From Candidatus Pantoea haifensis (GTDB lineage: Bacteria; Pseudomonadota; Gammaproteobacteria; Enterobacterales; Enterobacteriaceae), in contig JAGTWN010000004.1 in assembly GCA_018842655.1 (NCBI GenBank), positions 930,001 through 994,000 of the forward strand: a stretch of 64,000 nucleotides of DNA, written 5' to 3'. The position numbers and the translations under genes are program-made. Positions 40,013 to 49,507 of the stretch are shown piece by piece. Each line of letters starts with the position of its first letter. The first letter of the stretch is position 1. The notes under the pieces are model-generated. The model did no database searches and was not told where the DNA came from. It worked only from the letters and a program-made list of their open reading frames with translations.

Positions 40013-42070
40013 GACGCACCTCCTTACGCATTGAGACTTCGCTTTCGTGTGTGGTTGGCACGTTACTGCGCAGAGCTCGACGGATCACAAACACGGCGGC
40101 AATCAACATAGTGACCGCCACAAGCATAAAGAAGCCACACAGTGCCGCATTGATTTGATTGCTGAACACAATGGTTTGCATATCAGCCACGGTTTTCGCC
40201 GGCGCAATAATGACGCCTTCATCCAGCCCCTTACGAAACTTATTGGCCTGCGCCAGAAAACCGATTGAGGGTTTCTCATGGAAAATTTTCTGCCAGCCTG
40301 CGGTCATTGAGGTAATAAATAACCATATGGTAGGTAAAATCGTCACCCAGGCGTAGCGTTGCTTTTTCATTTTAAACAGCACGACGGTGCCCAGAATCAA
40401 TGCCATTGACGCCAGCATCTGGTTACCGATACCGAACAGTGGCCACAGGGTATTAATGCCGCCGAGCGGATCAACCACCCCTGATAAACGAAAAAGCCCC
40501 AGCCAGCGACCGCAACGGTGGTACCTGCCATATTGCCTAACCATGAGCGGTTATTCGCCATAGACGGCACCATCGTGCCCACCAGGTCCTGCACCATAAA
40601 ACGACAGGCGCGCGTGCCGGCATCCACAGCAGTCAGAATAAACAGGGCTTCAAACAGAATGGCAAAGTGATACCAAAACGCCATCATGGCGCGGCTGTTG
40701 AACACCTCCGTAATGATATGGGCCATGCCGACGGCGAAGGTCGGCGCGCCACCGGCACGGGATAAAATCGAGGCTTCACCGACATCACGCGCAATGCCGC
40801 CCAGCATTTCCGGCGTCACCACAAATCCCCAACCGTTGATCACCTGAGACGCATTTTCGACTGTGGTGCCAATCAGTGCCGCAGGTGAGTTCATGGCAAA
40901 ATAGACGCCCGGATCCAACACTGAAGCACAGATTAACGCCATAATGGCGACAAAAGATTCCATCAGCATCGCGCCATAACCAATAAAGCGAATATGGCTT
41001 TCACGCTCCACGAGTTTTGGCGTAGTGCCGCTGGAAACCAGGGCATGGAAGCCGGAAATCGCGCCACAGGCGATAGTAATAAACAGGAAAGGGAATAGCG
41101 CGCCCGCAAACACCGGGCCGGTGCCATCAATGAATTTGGTAACCGCAGGCATTTTCATTTCCGGCATCGCAAAGACAATACCGATTGCCAGTCCAACGAT
41201 AACGCCAATTTTCAGAAAGGTTGAAAGATAATCGCGCGGCGCTAACAGCAGCCAGACCGGCAATACCGAGGCAACAAAGCCATAAATAACCAGCACCCAC
41301 GTCAGCGAGGTGCCCTTCAGGGTGAAGAACGGTCCCCAGTAGGGATGCTGGGCGACATCGCCGCCATAAATAATGGCAGCCATCATCAGCACAAAACCGA
41401 TCAGCGACACTTCAGCAATTTTACCGGGGCGGATAAAACGCATGTAAATGCCCATGAAGAGGGCGATTGGAATCGTGGCTGCGATAGTAAACAGGCCCCA
41501 GGGACTGTCTGCCAGGGCTTTAACCACCACTAACGCCAGCGCAGAGAGGATGATTATCATCACACCCAGCGCGCCAAGCATGGTAATGACGCCCGCAAAG
41601 GCACCCAGCTCCTGACGCGCCATTTCGCCCAAAGAGCGTCCGTCACGGCGGGTCGAGATAAACAGAACCAGGAAGTCCTGCACCGCACCGGCCAGCATCA
41701 CGCCAACCAGAATCCAGATAGTGCCAGGCAAAAACCCCATTTGTGCAGCCAGAATCGGGCCAACCAGCGGGCCTGCGCCTGCAATGGCGGCAAAATGGTG
41801 GCCAAACAGCACCCATTTATTGGTGGGAACGTAGTCGAGCCCGTCATTAAGACGTTCGGCTGGGGTACGACGACGATCGTCCAGCTCAAAAATATTACGG
41901 GCGATAAACAGGCTGTAGAAGCGATAAGCAATGCTGTAACAGGCAACGGCAGCAATCACCAGCCAAACCGCATTAACCTGTTCGCCACGGTTCAGGGCCA
42001 GCATGGCGAAAGCACCTGCACCGATTAACGCCACCGCTAACCAGATGAGTCCGGTTTTGACGTTTTTCAT
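40005..42070 (-). CDS. cstA: Carbon starvation / pyruvate-peptide transporter CstA family (frameshift)
   Basis: Polytopic inner-membrane transporter of about 688 residues for pyruvate or peptides during starvation. The start at 42070 has AAGGAG. Blocks are NDGLDYVPTNKWVLFGHHFA, GAGPLVGPILAAQMG, FITIACGAISGFHALVSSGT and AILFEALFILTAVDAGTRA. The break is in the C run at 40478-40481; one extra G on the coding strand gives [20 protein letters not shown]. Both CstA and BtsT (YjiY) are close relatives; the length and the neighbouring ybdD do not decide between them. Confidence 0.88.
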
Positions 42071-42164
42071 GAATAACTCCTTGTAGGGATCGAGAGAAGG
42101 GCGATCAAACAACGAGTTAAACTTAATGTAATGGAATGTAAGTGGAAGTTAATCGATAGAGAAG

Positions 42165-42180
42165 TGTGAGGCGAGAAACA
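42165..42180 (-). promoter_or_regulatory. Weak candidate CRP site upstream of cstA
   Basis: TGTGAGGCGAGAAACA has one perfect CRP half (TGTGA) and three of five matches in the other, about 95 bp before the cstA start. E. coli cstA is CRP-dependent. Confidence 0.35.
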
Positions 42181-42215
42181 AATTTAACATTTAAGCGAAT
42201 GAAGTGACGTGAAAT

Positions 42216-42239
42216 GCGGGACAACCGAGGTTGTCCCGC
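42216..42239 (-). terminator. Hairpin after rnb
   Basis: A perfect 10-bp stem GCGGGACAAC/GTTGTCCCGC with a 4-base loop 12 bases past the rnb stop. The following ATTTCACG is only weakly T-rich. Confidence 0.55.
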
Positions 42240-42251
42240 TGCTTTTCATGC

Positions 42252-44186
42252 TCAGACGGCCGGGCGTGCTACTACGCTACGTGTTTCCATGCGCACTTCG
42301 GCGATGGTGACGTCAATAACATCAGTAACGCGATAGGCGACTTCGCCTTTGATCTGCACCGTGCCGTTTTCCTGGCTGCAAACCAGTTCGTCACGTACCG
42401 CATGGATAAAGGGCGCAGGAATAAACGCGACCGCACCATTCTCCAGCAGACGCACACGCATACCGCCGCGTGAAACATCAATGATTTCTGCATTGAATTT
42501 GCGGTCAGTACCGGCATGCGGCGTAAGGTAACGCGCATACAACCAGTCGCCCACATCACGTTCCGCCATGCGATTCAGACGACGGCGTTCGCTCATGGTT
42601 ACTGTCAGGGCGTCATCCGGGCGCGCAATCTCGTCGCCACGAATAATCGCCTTGAGTAAGCGATGGTTGATCATGTCGCCATATTTACGAATGGGCGACG
42701 TCCAGGTGGCATACGCGTCGAGTCCCAGGCCAAAATGCGGGCCTGGTTCAGTACTGATTTCAGCGAAAGTCTGGAAACGACGAATGCGGCTGTCGAGGAA
42801 CTGGGTTGGCTGAGCGTCAAGCTCACGACGCAGCACGCGGAAACCTTCCAGTGTGGTAATGGCTTCTGCATCGACGGTAATACCGTGCGCGGCCAGTACG
42901 GCGGCGGCTTGTTCTGCATTAGTGAGATCGAAACCGGCATGGACGTTGTAGATACCAAAGCCGAGACGCTCGCGAAGCACCTTCGCCGCGCAAACATTCG
43001 CCAGAATCATCGCCTCTTCAACAATACGGTTGGCGATACGGCGTGGCTCAGCAATGATCTCCAGCACTTCGCCTTTTTCACCCAGCAGGAAGCGGTAATC
43101 TGGACGGTCTTTAAACACCAGCGCATGGGCCTGACGCCACTCGCCGCGCGCCAGGCAGATGCGGTGCAGTAAACGGATCTGGTTGGCAATGGCTTCGCTT
43201 TCTGGCTGCCATTCACCGCTGTTTTCCAGCCAGTCGGAGACGTCATCATAGGCCAGCTTGGCTTTGGACTCGATCCAGGCCGCGAAGAACTGCGCGTCAT
43301 CCGCCAGACTACCATCTTGCGCCACGGTTACGCGGCAGGCCAGTGCCGGGCGACGAACATGCGGACGCAATGAGCAAACGTCATCGGAGAGTTCGCGTGG
43401 CAGCATCGGAATGTTGAAGCCTGGCAAATAGTTGGTGAATGCACGTTGCGACGCCAGCGTGTCCAGCTGACTCCCTTCGGCTACATAAGCGGTAGGATCA
43501 GCGATGGCGATAGTCAGACGCAGGGTGCCATCTTCCTGGGCTTCAACATAAAGCGCATCATCCATATCTTCAGTGCTGGCGCTGTCGATGGTCACGAAAT
43601 CCAGCGCGGTCAAATCTTCACGCGGCAGGTTTTCATCCATCATCTCGCCAAAGCTGACCTCTGGCGCTTCACGCTCAAGGTTGTGGCGCGACAGGGTAAC
43701 CCACCACGGCGCGAGATGATCGTCAGCGTTAACGATAAATTCGGTCAGTTCAGCATAAAAGCCTCGGTCGCCTTTCAGGGGATGGCGGCGCATCTCAGCC
43801 ACGGCCCAGTCGCCAGCCTGAAAATCATGCGTTAAACCGCGTACCGGACGGCACTGAATCGCATCTTTCAGCAGCGGATGATCCGGAACGATAGAAAGAC
43901 GGTCATCCTTCTTCTGCACGCGGCCAACAAAGCGGCTCAGGAAAGGCTCAACCAGGGTTTCTGGTTCAGCACTTTCGCGATCTTTATCGCTGTTGATGAT
44001 GGCAACTATGCGGTCACCGTGCATCACTTTCTTCATCTGCGGTGGCGGAATGAAGTAGCTTTTCTGCGCGTCAACTTCTAAAAAGCCGAAGCCTTTTTCG
44101 GTGCCTTTGACAACACCTTCAGCGCGAGGCGTTTGCGAGTGGAGCTTCTCTTTGAGCTGCGCGAGCAGCGGGTTATCCTGGAACAT
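42252..44186 (-). CDS. rnb: Exoribonuclease II
   Basis: Processive 3'-5' exoribonuclease of the RNB family, 644 residues, as in E. coli. Order: two N-terminal cold-shock domains ([20 protein letters not shown]), the catalytic RNB domain with acidic Mg ligands in [14 protein letters not shown], the region [20 protein letters not shown], and a C-terminal S1 domain ([20 protein letters not shown]). Intact. In E. coli rnb is next to gmr; here ybdD-cstA lies between them. Confidence 0.97.
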   Translation of the reverse strand: MFQDNPLLAQLKEKLHSQTPRAEGVVKGTEKGFGFLEVDAQKSYFIPPPQMKKVMHGDRIVAIINSDKDRESAEPETLVEPFLSRFVGRVQKKDDRLSIVPDHPLLKDAIQCRPVRGLTHDFQAGDWAVAEMRRHPLKGDRGFYAELTEFIVNADDHLAPWWVTLSRHNLEREAPEVSFGEMMDENLPREDLTALDFVTIDSASTEDMDDALYVEAQEDGTLRLTIAIADPTAYVAEGSQLDTLASQRAFTNYLPGFNIPMLPRELSDDVCSLRPHVRRPALACRVTVAQDGSLADDAQFFAAWIESKAKLAYDDVSDWLENSGEWQPESEAIANQIRLLHRICLARGEWRQAHALVFKDRPDYRFLLGEKGEVLEIIAEPRRIANRIVEEAMILANVCAAKVLRERLGFGIYNVHAGFDLTNAEQAAAVLAAHGITVDAEAITTLEGFRVLRRELDAQPTQFLDSRIRRFQTFAEISTEPGPHFGLGLDAYATWTSPIRKYGDMINHRLLKAIIRGDEIARPDDALTVTMSERRRLNRMAERDVGDWLYARYLTPHAGTDRKFNAEIIDVSRGGMRVRLLENGAVAFIPAPFIHAVRDELVCSQENGTVQIKGEVAYRVTDVIDVTIAEVRMETRSVVARPAV

Positions 44187-44251
44187 AATTTTTTAGTTTC
44201 GTGGCCTAAGAGCGGCTGACAGTTTTACGCGAATCGGGGGCGCGCAGCAAG

Positions 44252-44281
44252 GCAAAAAGCCGGATAGACCGGCTTTTTAAC
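44252..44281 (-). terminator. Terminator after the YdeP-like gene
   Basis: AAAAAGCCGG-TCTA-CCGGCTTTTT with A and T on both sides, 18 bases past the stop at 44299. Confidence 0.88.
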
Positions 44282-44298
44282 AATGTTGTCACAAGGGG

Positions 44299-46601
44299 TT
44301 AGGCGATACGCTGATCGGGAAGCGCCTGCGACAGTTCCAGTTTGACCGGCACAGATTTGGAGGTTGGCGTACCGCTGCCATCGCCAAAGCTGTTCAGCGG
44401 AACCAGTGGGTTGGTTTCTGGATAATAGGCCGCCAGATTACCGCGCGGAATATTATACGGCACCAGCCTGAAGCCACTGACGCAGCGGGTAATTCCGTCA
44501 TTCCACAGCGTTTCGATGTCGACCAACTGACCTTCGCTAAAGCCTAACGCCGCCATATCGTCCGGGTTGATAAATACCACTTCGCGCTGACCATACACGC
44601 CACGATAGCGATCGTCGAGACCGTAAATCGTGGTGTTGTACTGATCGTGCGAACGCAGGGTTTGCAACGTAAACGGCACCTCGGTCTCGAGATCAGGGAA
44701 CAGCGATGTCGGCAGTGCCGCATGGCTAAATTCCGCTTTTTCCGTTGGCGTATTGAAGCGCAATTCAGCGGCGGCATTGCCGAGATAGAAGCCGCCAGGA
44801 ATGTCGCATTTCTCGTTGAAATTAGCAAAACCAGGAAGGGTCGCGGCGATGTGATCGCGGATCAGATTATAATCTGCCGCCAGATCGCGCCATTTCACCT
44901 TTTCATCGCCCAGAACGGCATGGGCAATGCCCGCCACAATCGCGGTTTCGGAACGTTGCGTCTCTGCCAGCGGAATACCGATGCCCTCAGAGGCGTGCAC
45001 CATGCTGAATGAATCTTCAACAGTTATGAACTGATTGCCGGTGGCCTGAAGATCGCGCTCGGTGCGCCCTAAAGTTGGCAGAATCAAGCCTTCGTGACCC
45101 GGCACCAGATGGCTACGGTTCAGTTTGGTGCTGATATGCACGGTTAAACCACAGCGTGATAACGCTTCTTCGGTACGCGGTGAGTCCGGTGCCGCTGCCG
45201 CAAGGTTGCCCCCAGCGCAATCAGCACTTTCACTTCATCACGCAGCATGGCATTCAGGGCCTCTACGGTGTTATGGCCCGGCGCGCGCGGTGGTTCAAAG
45301 TCAAAATGTTTGCCCAGGGCATCAAGGAAGGGCTTGTTCGGCTTCTCATCAATGCCCATAGTTCGGTTGCCCTGCACATTACTGTGACCACGAACCGGAC
45401 ACAGACCGGCACCTTTTTTGCCTAACTGACCAAACAGCAGCTGCAGGTTGACGATTTCACGAACCGTATCAACAGAATGTTTATGCTGGGTAATTCCCAT
45501 CGCCCAGGTGCAAATCACCCGATCGGCGCTTTGATAAATAGCCGCAGCTTCGCGAATTTGCGCTTCCGTCAGGCCCGACTGCGTCACGATATGCGCCCAG
45601 TCAGTGTTATCAACCGCCTCAAGATAAGCTTCCACGCCGTGGGTTTTGGCATTCAGGAACGTCTGATCAAACAGACCGTTTTCACCTGCCGCCAGGCGTG
45701 CCCGGTGGGTTTCCAGCAGCGTTTTCACCATGCCACGCACCGCCGCCATATCGCCACCCAGGTTAGGCTGGTAATAGGCTGAACTGATGGTGCCCGCCAT
45801 TGACGTCACGACTTCAAGCGGTTTTTGCGGATCGGCAAAACGCTCCAGACCGCGCTCACGCAGCGTATTGAAGGTAACGATTTTGGCACCGTGATCGGCA
45901 GCATGACGCAGGCTGTGCAACATGCGCGGATGGTTAGTGCCAGGGTTCTGACCAAAGACAAAGATTGCGTCAGCGTGATCAAAATCATCCAGGCGAATAG
46001 TGCCTTTACCCACACCGATGCTGCGTTTCAGCCCGGTGCCGCTGGCTTCATGGCACATGTTTGAACAATCAGGGAAGTTGTTGGTACCCATGAGACGACC
46101 AAAAAGCTGATACAGCCAGGAGGCTTCGTTGCTGGCGCGGCCTGAAGTGTAAAGCTCCATTTGATTGGGATTATCCATCGCCTTGATGTGCCTGGCGATC
46201 AGCGCGAAAGCCGCGTCCCAGCTGATGGGTTCGTAATGATCGGTTTCGGCGTTATAACGCAAAGGATGGGTCAAACGGCCCTGATATTCGAGGAAATAAT
46301 CACTCTGTGCGTACAGAGTATTGACGCTGTGTTTAGCAAAGAAATCGCTGTCCACCACACGGCGTGTGGCTTCCCAGGTGACGGCTTTCGCACCGTTTTC
46401 ACAAAAACTGAAGGTGCTTTTATTGTCATCGCCCCATGCGCAGCCTGGACAGTCAAAACCGCGAGCTTTATTCATACGCAACAGGTTACGCATATTTTTG
46501 AGTGCAGCTTTGCTGTCAAAGACGAAACGCGTGGTGGCTTCCAGTGAACCCCAACCGCCCGCAGCGGCGCGGTAAGGTTTGATTTTGCGTTTAAATTTCA
46601 T
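44299..46601 (-). CDS. YdeP-like molybdopterin oxidoreductase (frameshift)
   Basis: A protein of about 768 residues of the FdhF/YdeP branch of the molybdopterin oxidoreductase superfamily. Visible are AAAGGWGSLEATTRFVFD, GFDCPGCAWGDDNK with two Cys, TSGRASNEASWLYQLFGR, NNFPDCSNMCHEASG, NPGTNHPRML and, late, LRSHDQYNTTIYGLDDRYRG. The break is in the C run at 45209-45213; one extra G on the coding strand gives ALGGNLAAAAPDSPRTEE and rejoins VHISTKLNRSHLV. E. coli YdeP is linked to acid resistance; the reaction is unknown. It lacks the full four-Cys iron-sulfur motif of FdhF. Confidence 0.85.
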
Positions 46602-46637
46602 AATGAGTGCAGGCTTATTTATTGTAGGAAGTTTGTT

Positions 46638-46655
46638 ATCAGGATATGACCTGAT
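46638..46655. repeat. Short inverted repeat ATCAGG-N6-CCTGAT
   Basis: Perfect 6-bp arms with a 6-base spacer, 37 bases upstream of the YdeP-like gene in the divergent region with the PTS gene. A possible operator. Confidence 0.35.
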
Positions 46656-46851
46656 GGTGAAGGGAAGTGTGCAGCTCTCAACAAAAGTTGTCTAATTGAT
46701 TGACTTAATGGTGCGATAGTCGCTGTTTATCGTGCATTTGACTTAAATGTGATGTTGCTCAAATTTTACTCGCCATTAACCCGACGATTACGGGTGATCC
46801 TGGCTCAACGCGCTAATACTGTTTTTTCATCACAGAAAAGGGCGCGACACC

Positions 46852-48436
46852 ATGAAACAGCTCACCAGCCAGATTCATGCTTTCGGTAAGGCGTTAATGA
46901 TGCCGATCTCGGTTATTGCCGCCGCAGGGATTTTCCTTGGGCTGGCGGCAGCGATGCAAAATCCCGCTATTACCGGCGAGGCGTTTGCACAAATGCAGGT
47001 TCCGCAGTTAGTCATAGGGTTTATACGGAAAGTTGCCGGGGCGCTGTTTGCCAATTTGCCGGTGTTTTTGCCGTTGCCAGTGCCATAGGACTGGCGAAAG
47101 CCGAAAAGCCCACGGCAGCCTTTGCCGCGGTAATTGGTTATATCGCCATGAATGTCGGTATCAACGCAACGCTGGCGGCCAAAGGACTCACGGCCGCAAC
47201 CACGACACCGGAAGCTTTGCAGCAGGCGGGCCTGGATCAAACTACCGCGATGATGACGTCGGCGGAATATATCGAAATGCTCGGCGTGTTTACTTACAAC
47301 ATGAGCGTACTGGGCGGGGTGATCGCCGGGCTGGCAACGGTGATGCTGCATAATCGTTTTTATACCCAGCAGCTGCCTACGGCGATCAGTTTCTTTGGTG
47401 GCCGACGGTTTGTGCCGATTGTAACAGTGGTTTGTCTGCCGCTGATTGGTGTGCTGCTGGCGTTGATCTGGCCCACTATTGGGGAAGGGATCGCCTGGAT
47501 TGGGCAGATGATTGGAAAAAGCGGACAGTATGGCGCGTTTATTCTTGGTGCATTTGAACGCATCCTGATCCCCACGGGTTTACACCATATCCTCAATGAA
47601 ACGGTGCGCTTTACCCCCATTGGCGGCATGGCAACGGTAGACGGACAGAGCATTGTCGGTGCGCTGAATATCTTCAACACCTCACTCACTCATCCTGGCT
47701 CGATTCCGGATGACACGCTGCGTACCGCCACACAGTTTCTGGCGCAGGGCAAGATCCCGGTAATGATGTTTGGCTTGCCCGCGGCGGCACTGGCGATCTA
47801 TCACACTGCTCGCCCGGAACATAAACAGCGGGTTAAAGCCCTGGTGATGGCGGGTGCGCTGACCTCGTTTACTACCGGTATCACCGAGCCGCTGGAGTTC
47901 TGTTTTATCTTCGTGTCACCGGTGCTTTATCTGCTGCACGCCTTCTTAACGGGGTTGTCATTCATGCTGATGTCGATGCTGCATTTGATGATCGGTAACG
48001 TGCAGGGCGGCATTATTGATTTGGTGGTATTCGGTATTTTAGGGGCGGCCGAACCCACTGGTGGTGGACACTGGCGCTCGGCGTAATTTATGCCCCGCTT
48101 TACTACTATGCCTTCCGCTTTGTTATCACTCGCATGAATGTTGAAACCCCAGGACGGGAATCTGAAGATGAAAAACAGCAGGTCGTGGCGGCAGATGAGC
48201 GCACTAAAGTCATCATTAGCGGCCTGGGCGGGGAAGCCAATATTGAGGATGTTGATTGCTGTTTCACACGCCTGCGGGTACGGGTAAAAGACATGAAAGA
48301 GGTAGTCGATCAGACGTTGCTGAGCACAGGGGCGAACGGGATTAATCGTGTCAGTGATAATGATGTGCAGGTTATTTATGGCCCGCACGTTGAGAAAATT
48401 GCGAATGAGGTTAAAACAGCCCTCGGCGTGGCGTAA
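46852..48436 (+). CDS. PTS sugar transporter EIIBC, glucose/maltose (MalX-like) family (two frameshifts)
   Basis: Inner-membrane phosphotransferase permease of about 528 residues. The EIIC part has GKALMMPISVIAAAGIFLGL, FERILIPTGLHHILNETVRF with the substrate-binding His, and TSFTTGITEPLEFCFIFVSP. The EIIB domain at the C-terminus has the phosphorylated Cys in VDCCFTRLRVRVKDM. Breaks are in the T run at 47065-47069 (repair: PVFFAVASAIGLAKAEKPTA) and the C run at 48054-48056 (repair: AEPHWWWTLALGVIYAPLYY). No EIIA domain is present, so it must use the EIIA of another system. Sugar not predictable. Confidence 0.87.
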
Positions 48437-48445
48437 AGCGAAGCG

Positions 48446-48472
48446 TAAATAAAGGGGAAACCCCTTTATTTA
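48446..48472 (+). terminator. Terminator after the PTS gene
   Basis: AAATAAAGGGG-AAA-CCCCTTTATTT, an 11-bp perfect stem. Confidence 0.85.
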
Positions 48473-48633
48473 TTGTCATTAATATCCTGTGGTTTTTTAT
48501 TCCAGCCCCGATTTATCTTATCGGTGATATTTACTCCTCTGACCAGGTGGCAAACTTATCCTGTTTTCAGGTAAGCTCAGGCTGTTTAGCGCAAAATACG
48601 TAAAGCTTTTCTGAATTAATATCAGGGGGTCGG

Positions 48634-48962
48634 ATGAATAATGTCATATTGAGCATGCTAGCTAAAATCTCAAATTTGGATGCTCAGGCAAAACAGTTAG
48701 CCGCACGTGTCGAAGCGCAGTCATTGATGATGAGTGCATTACTGTTAACCATTGGACAAAACGGTGGGATAAATGAACTCATTGGCAGCGTGAATAAAGC
48801 CCTTAATTCAGTTATGGGCAATCCAGACGATCCTTACCACCCTGAAGCAGAACTGTTACGGCAAGAGTTTCAGGAAATGATTAAGGTCTCTCAACTGATT
48901 GCACACGAAAACGACGTCCTCAATTCAGGGAAGCCAGTCTGTTTGAAGTACGAAAAGCGTAA
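48634..48962 (+). CDS. IraP-like anti-adaptor protein (probable frameshift near C-terminus)
   Basis: The N-terminal 85 residues resemble E. coli IraP, which binds RssB and protects sigma S from ClpXP: MNNVILSMLAKISNLDAQAK, QLAARVEAQSLMMSALLLTI, INELIGSVNKALNSV, PEAELLRQEFQEMIK. As it stands the frame runs on to 49146, through a terminator and antisense to the next gene. One extra A in the run at 48908-48911 instead gives AHEKRRPQFREASLFEVRKA and the double stop TAATAA at 48960, a protein of about 109 residues. I prefer this end. Homology to IraP is from memory and moderate. Confidence 0.65.
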
Positions 48963-48980
48963 TAATCTTTTTCGTACTTC
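48945..48980 (+). terminator. Terminator at the end of the IraP-like gene
   Basis: Perfect 12-bp stem GAAGTACGAAAA/TTTTCGTACTTC with a 12-base loop that contains the TAATAA stops, followed by TTTGAAATTTTG. Confidence 0.7.
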
Positions 48981-49021
48981 TTTGAAATTTTGTAAGTTTA
49001 TAACCAGATTGCTCCGCCTGT

Positions 49022-49348
49022 TCAGGCGGCCATTTTCCGGCAGGCTTCTGCACAGGCTAAACAGGCTTTTGAGCAATGCTGGCAGTGATCGTGCTGGTGT
49101 TTACCGCACTCTTCACCACACTGCCGACATATATCTGCACAAATAGCACATAATGATTTAGCTGAATCGCTGTCGAGAGCCATGAACTGTGCCGACAGGC
49201 GACAAATACTGCCACACTGCATATCAAGACGTATGCAGTCTCGCATCATTTCAAGATTTTCTTCTTTAAGACAGGATGCTGCACAATTATCACAGGCAGC
49301 TGCACATAAGTAACATGCTTCAATGCAATCGCGATATTGTTCTGACAT
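49022..49348 (-). CDS. Four-helix bundle copper-storage-type protein (Csp/DUF326)
   Basis: A 108-residue protein with about 19 cysteines spaced along predicted helices (DCIEACYLCAAACDNCAASC, AKSLCAICADICRQCGEEC, HDHCQHCSKACLACAEAC). This is the pattern of the Csp family, in which Cys inside a four-helix bundle bind many Cu(I) ions. No signal peptide is seen, so it is probably cytosolic (Csp3-like). The start has a strong AGGAGGAAAT. It is monocistronic; no copper exporter is next to it. Confidence 0.9.
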   Translation of the reverse strand: MSEQYRDCIEACYLCAAACDNCAASCLKEENLEMMRDCIRLDMQCGSICRLSAQFMALDSDSAKSLCAICADICRQCGEECGKHQHDHCQHCSKACLACAEACRKMAA

Positions 49349-49507
49349 ATTTCCTCCTGATTTATTTAGCCCTGTTTAAGCCTGGAGCGGAATAATCCAT
49401 TATGCAAATCCTGAATAAGTAAATGCTTTTTTCAGCGTTTGGCTTATTCAAATAACAGGGTGATTTTTTATGTTATCAGGGCCACTTGCGCAGCCCGGTT
49501 TAAATGA

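Noticed and set aside
42663-43172. A 169-residue plus-strand reading frame inside rnb
   Set aside because: It is fully antisense to the intact, conserved rnb and matches no family; several similar shadows occur in this gene.
48963-49146. C-terminal extension of the IraP-like protein by about 60 residues
   Set aside because: It would pass through a strong hairpin and the antisense of the cysteine-rich gene; a one-base repair gives a double stop before it.
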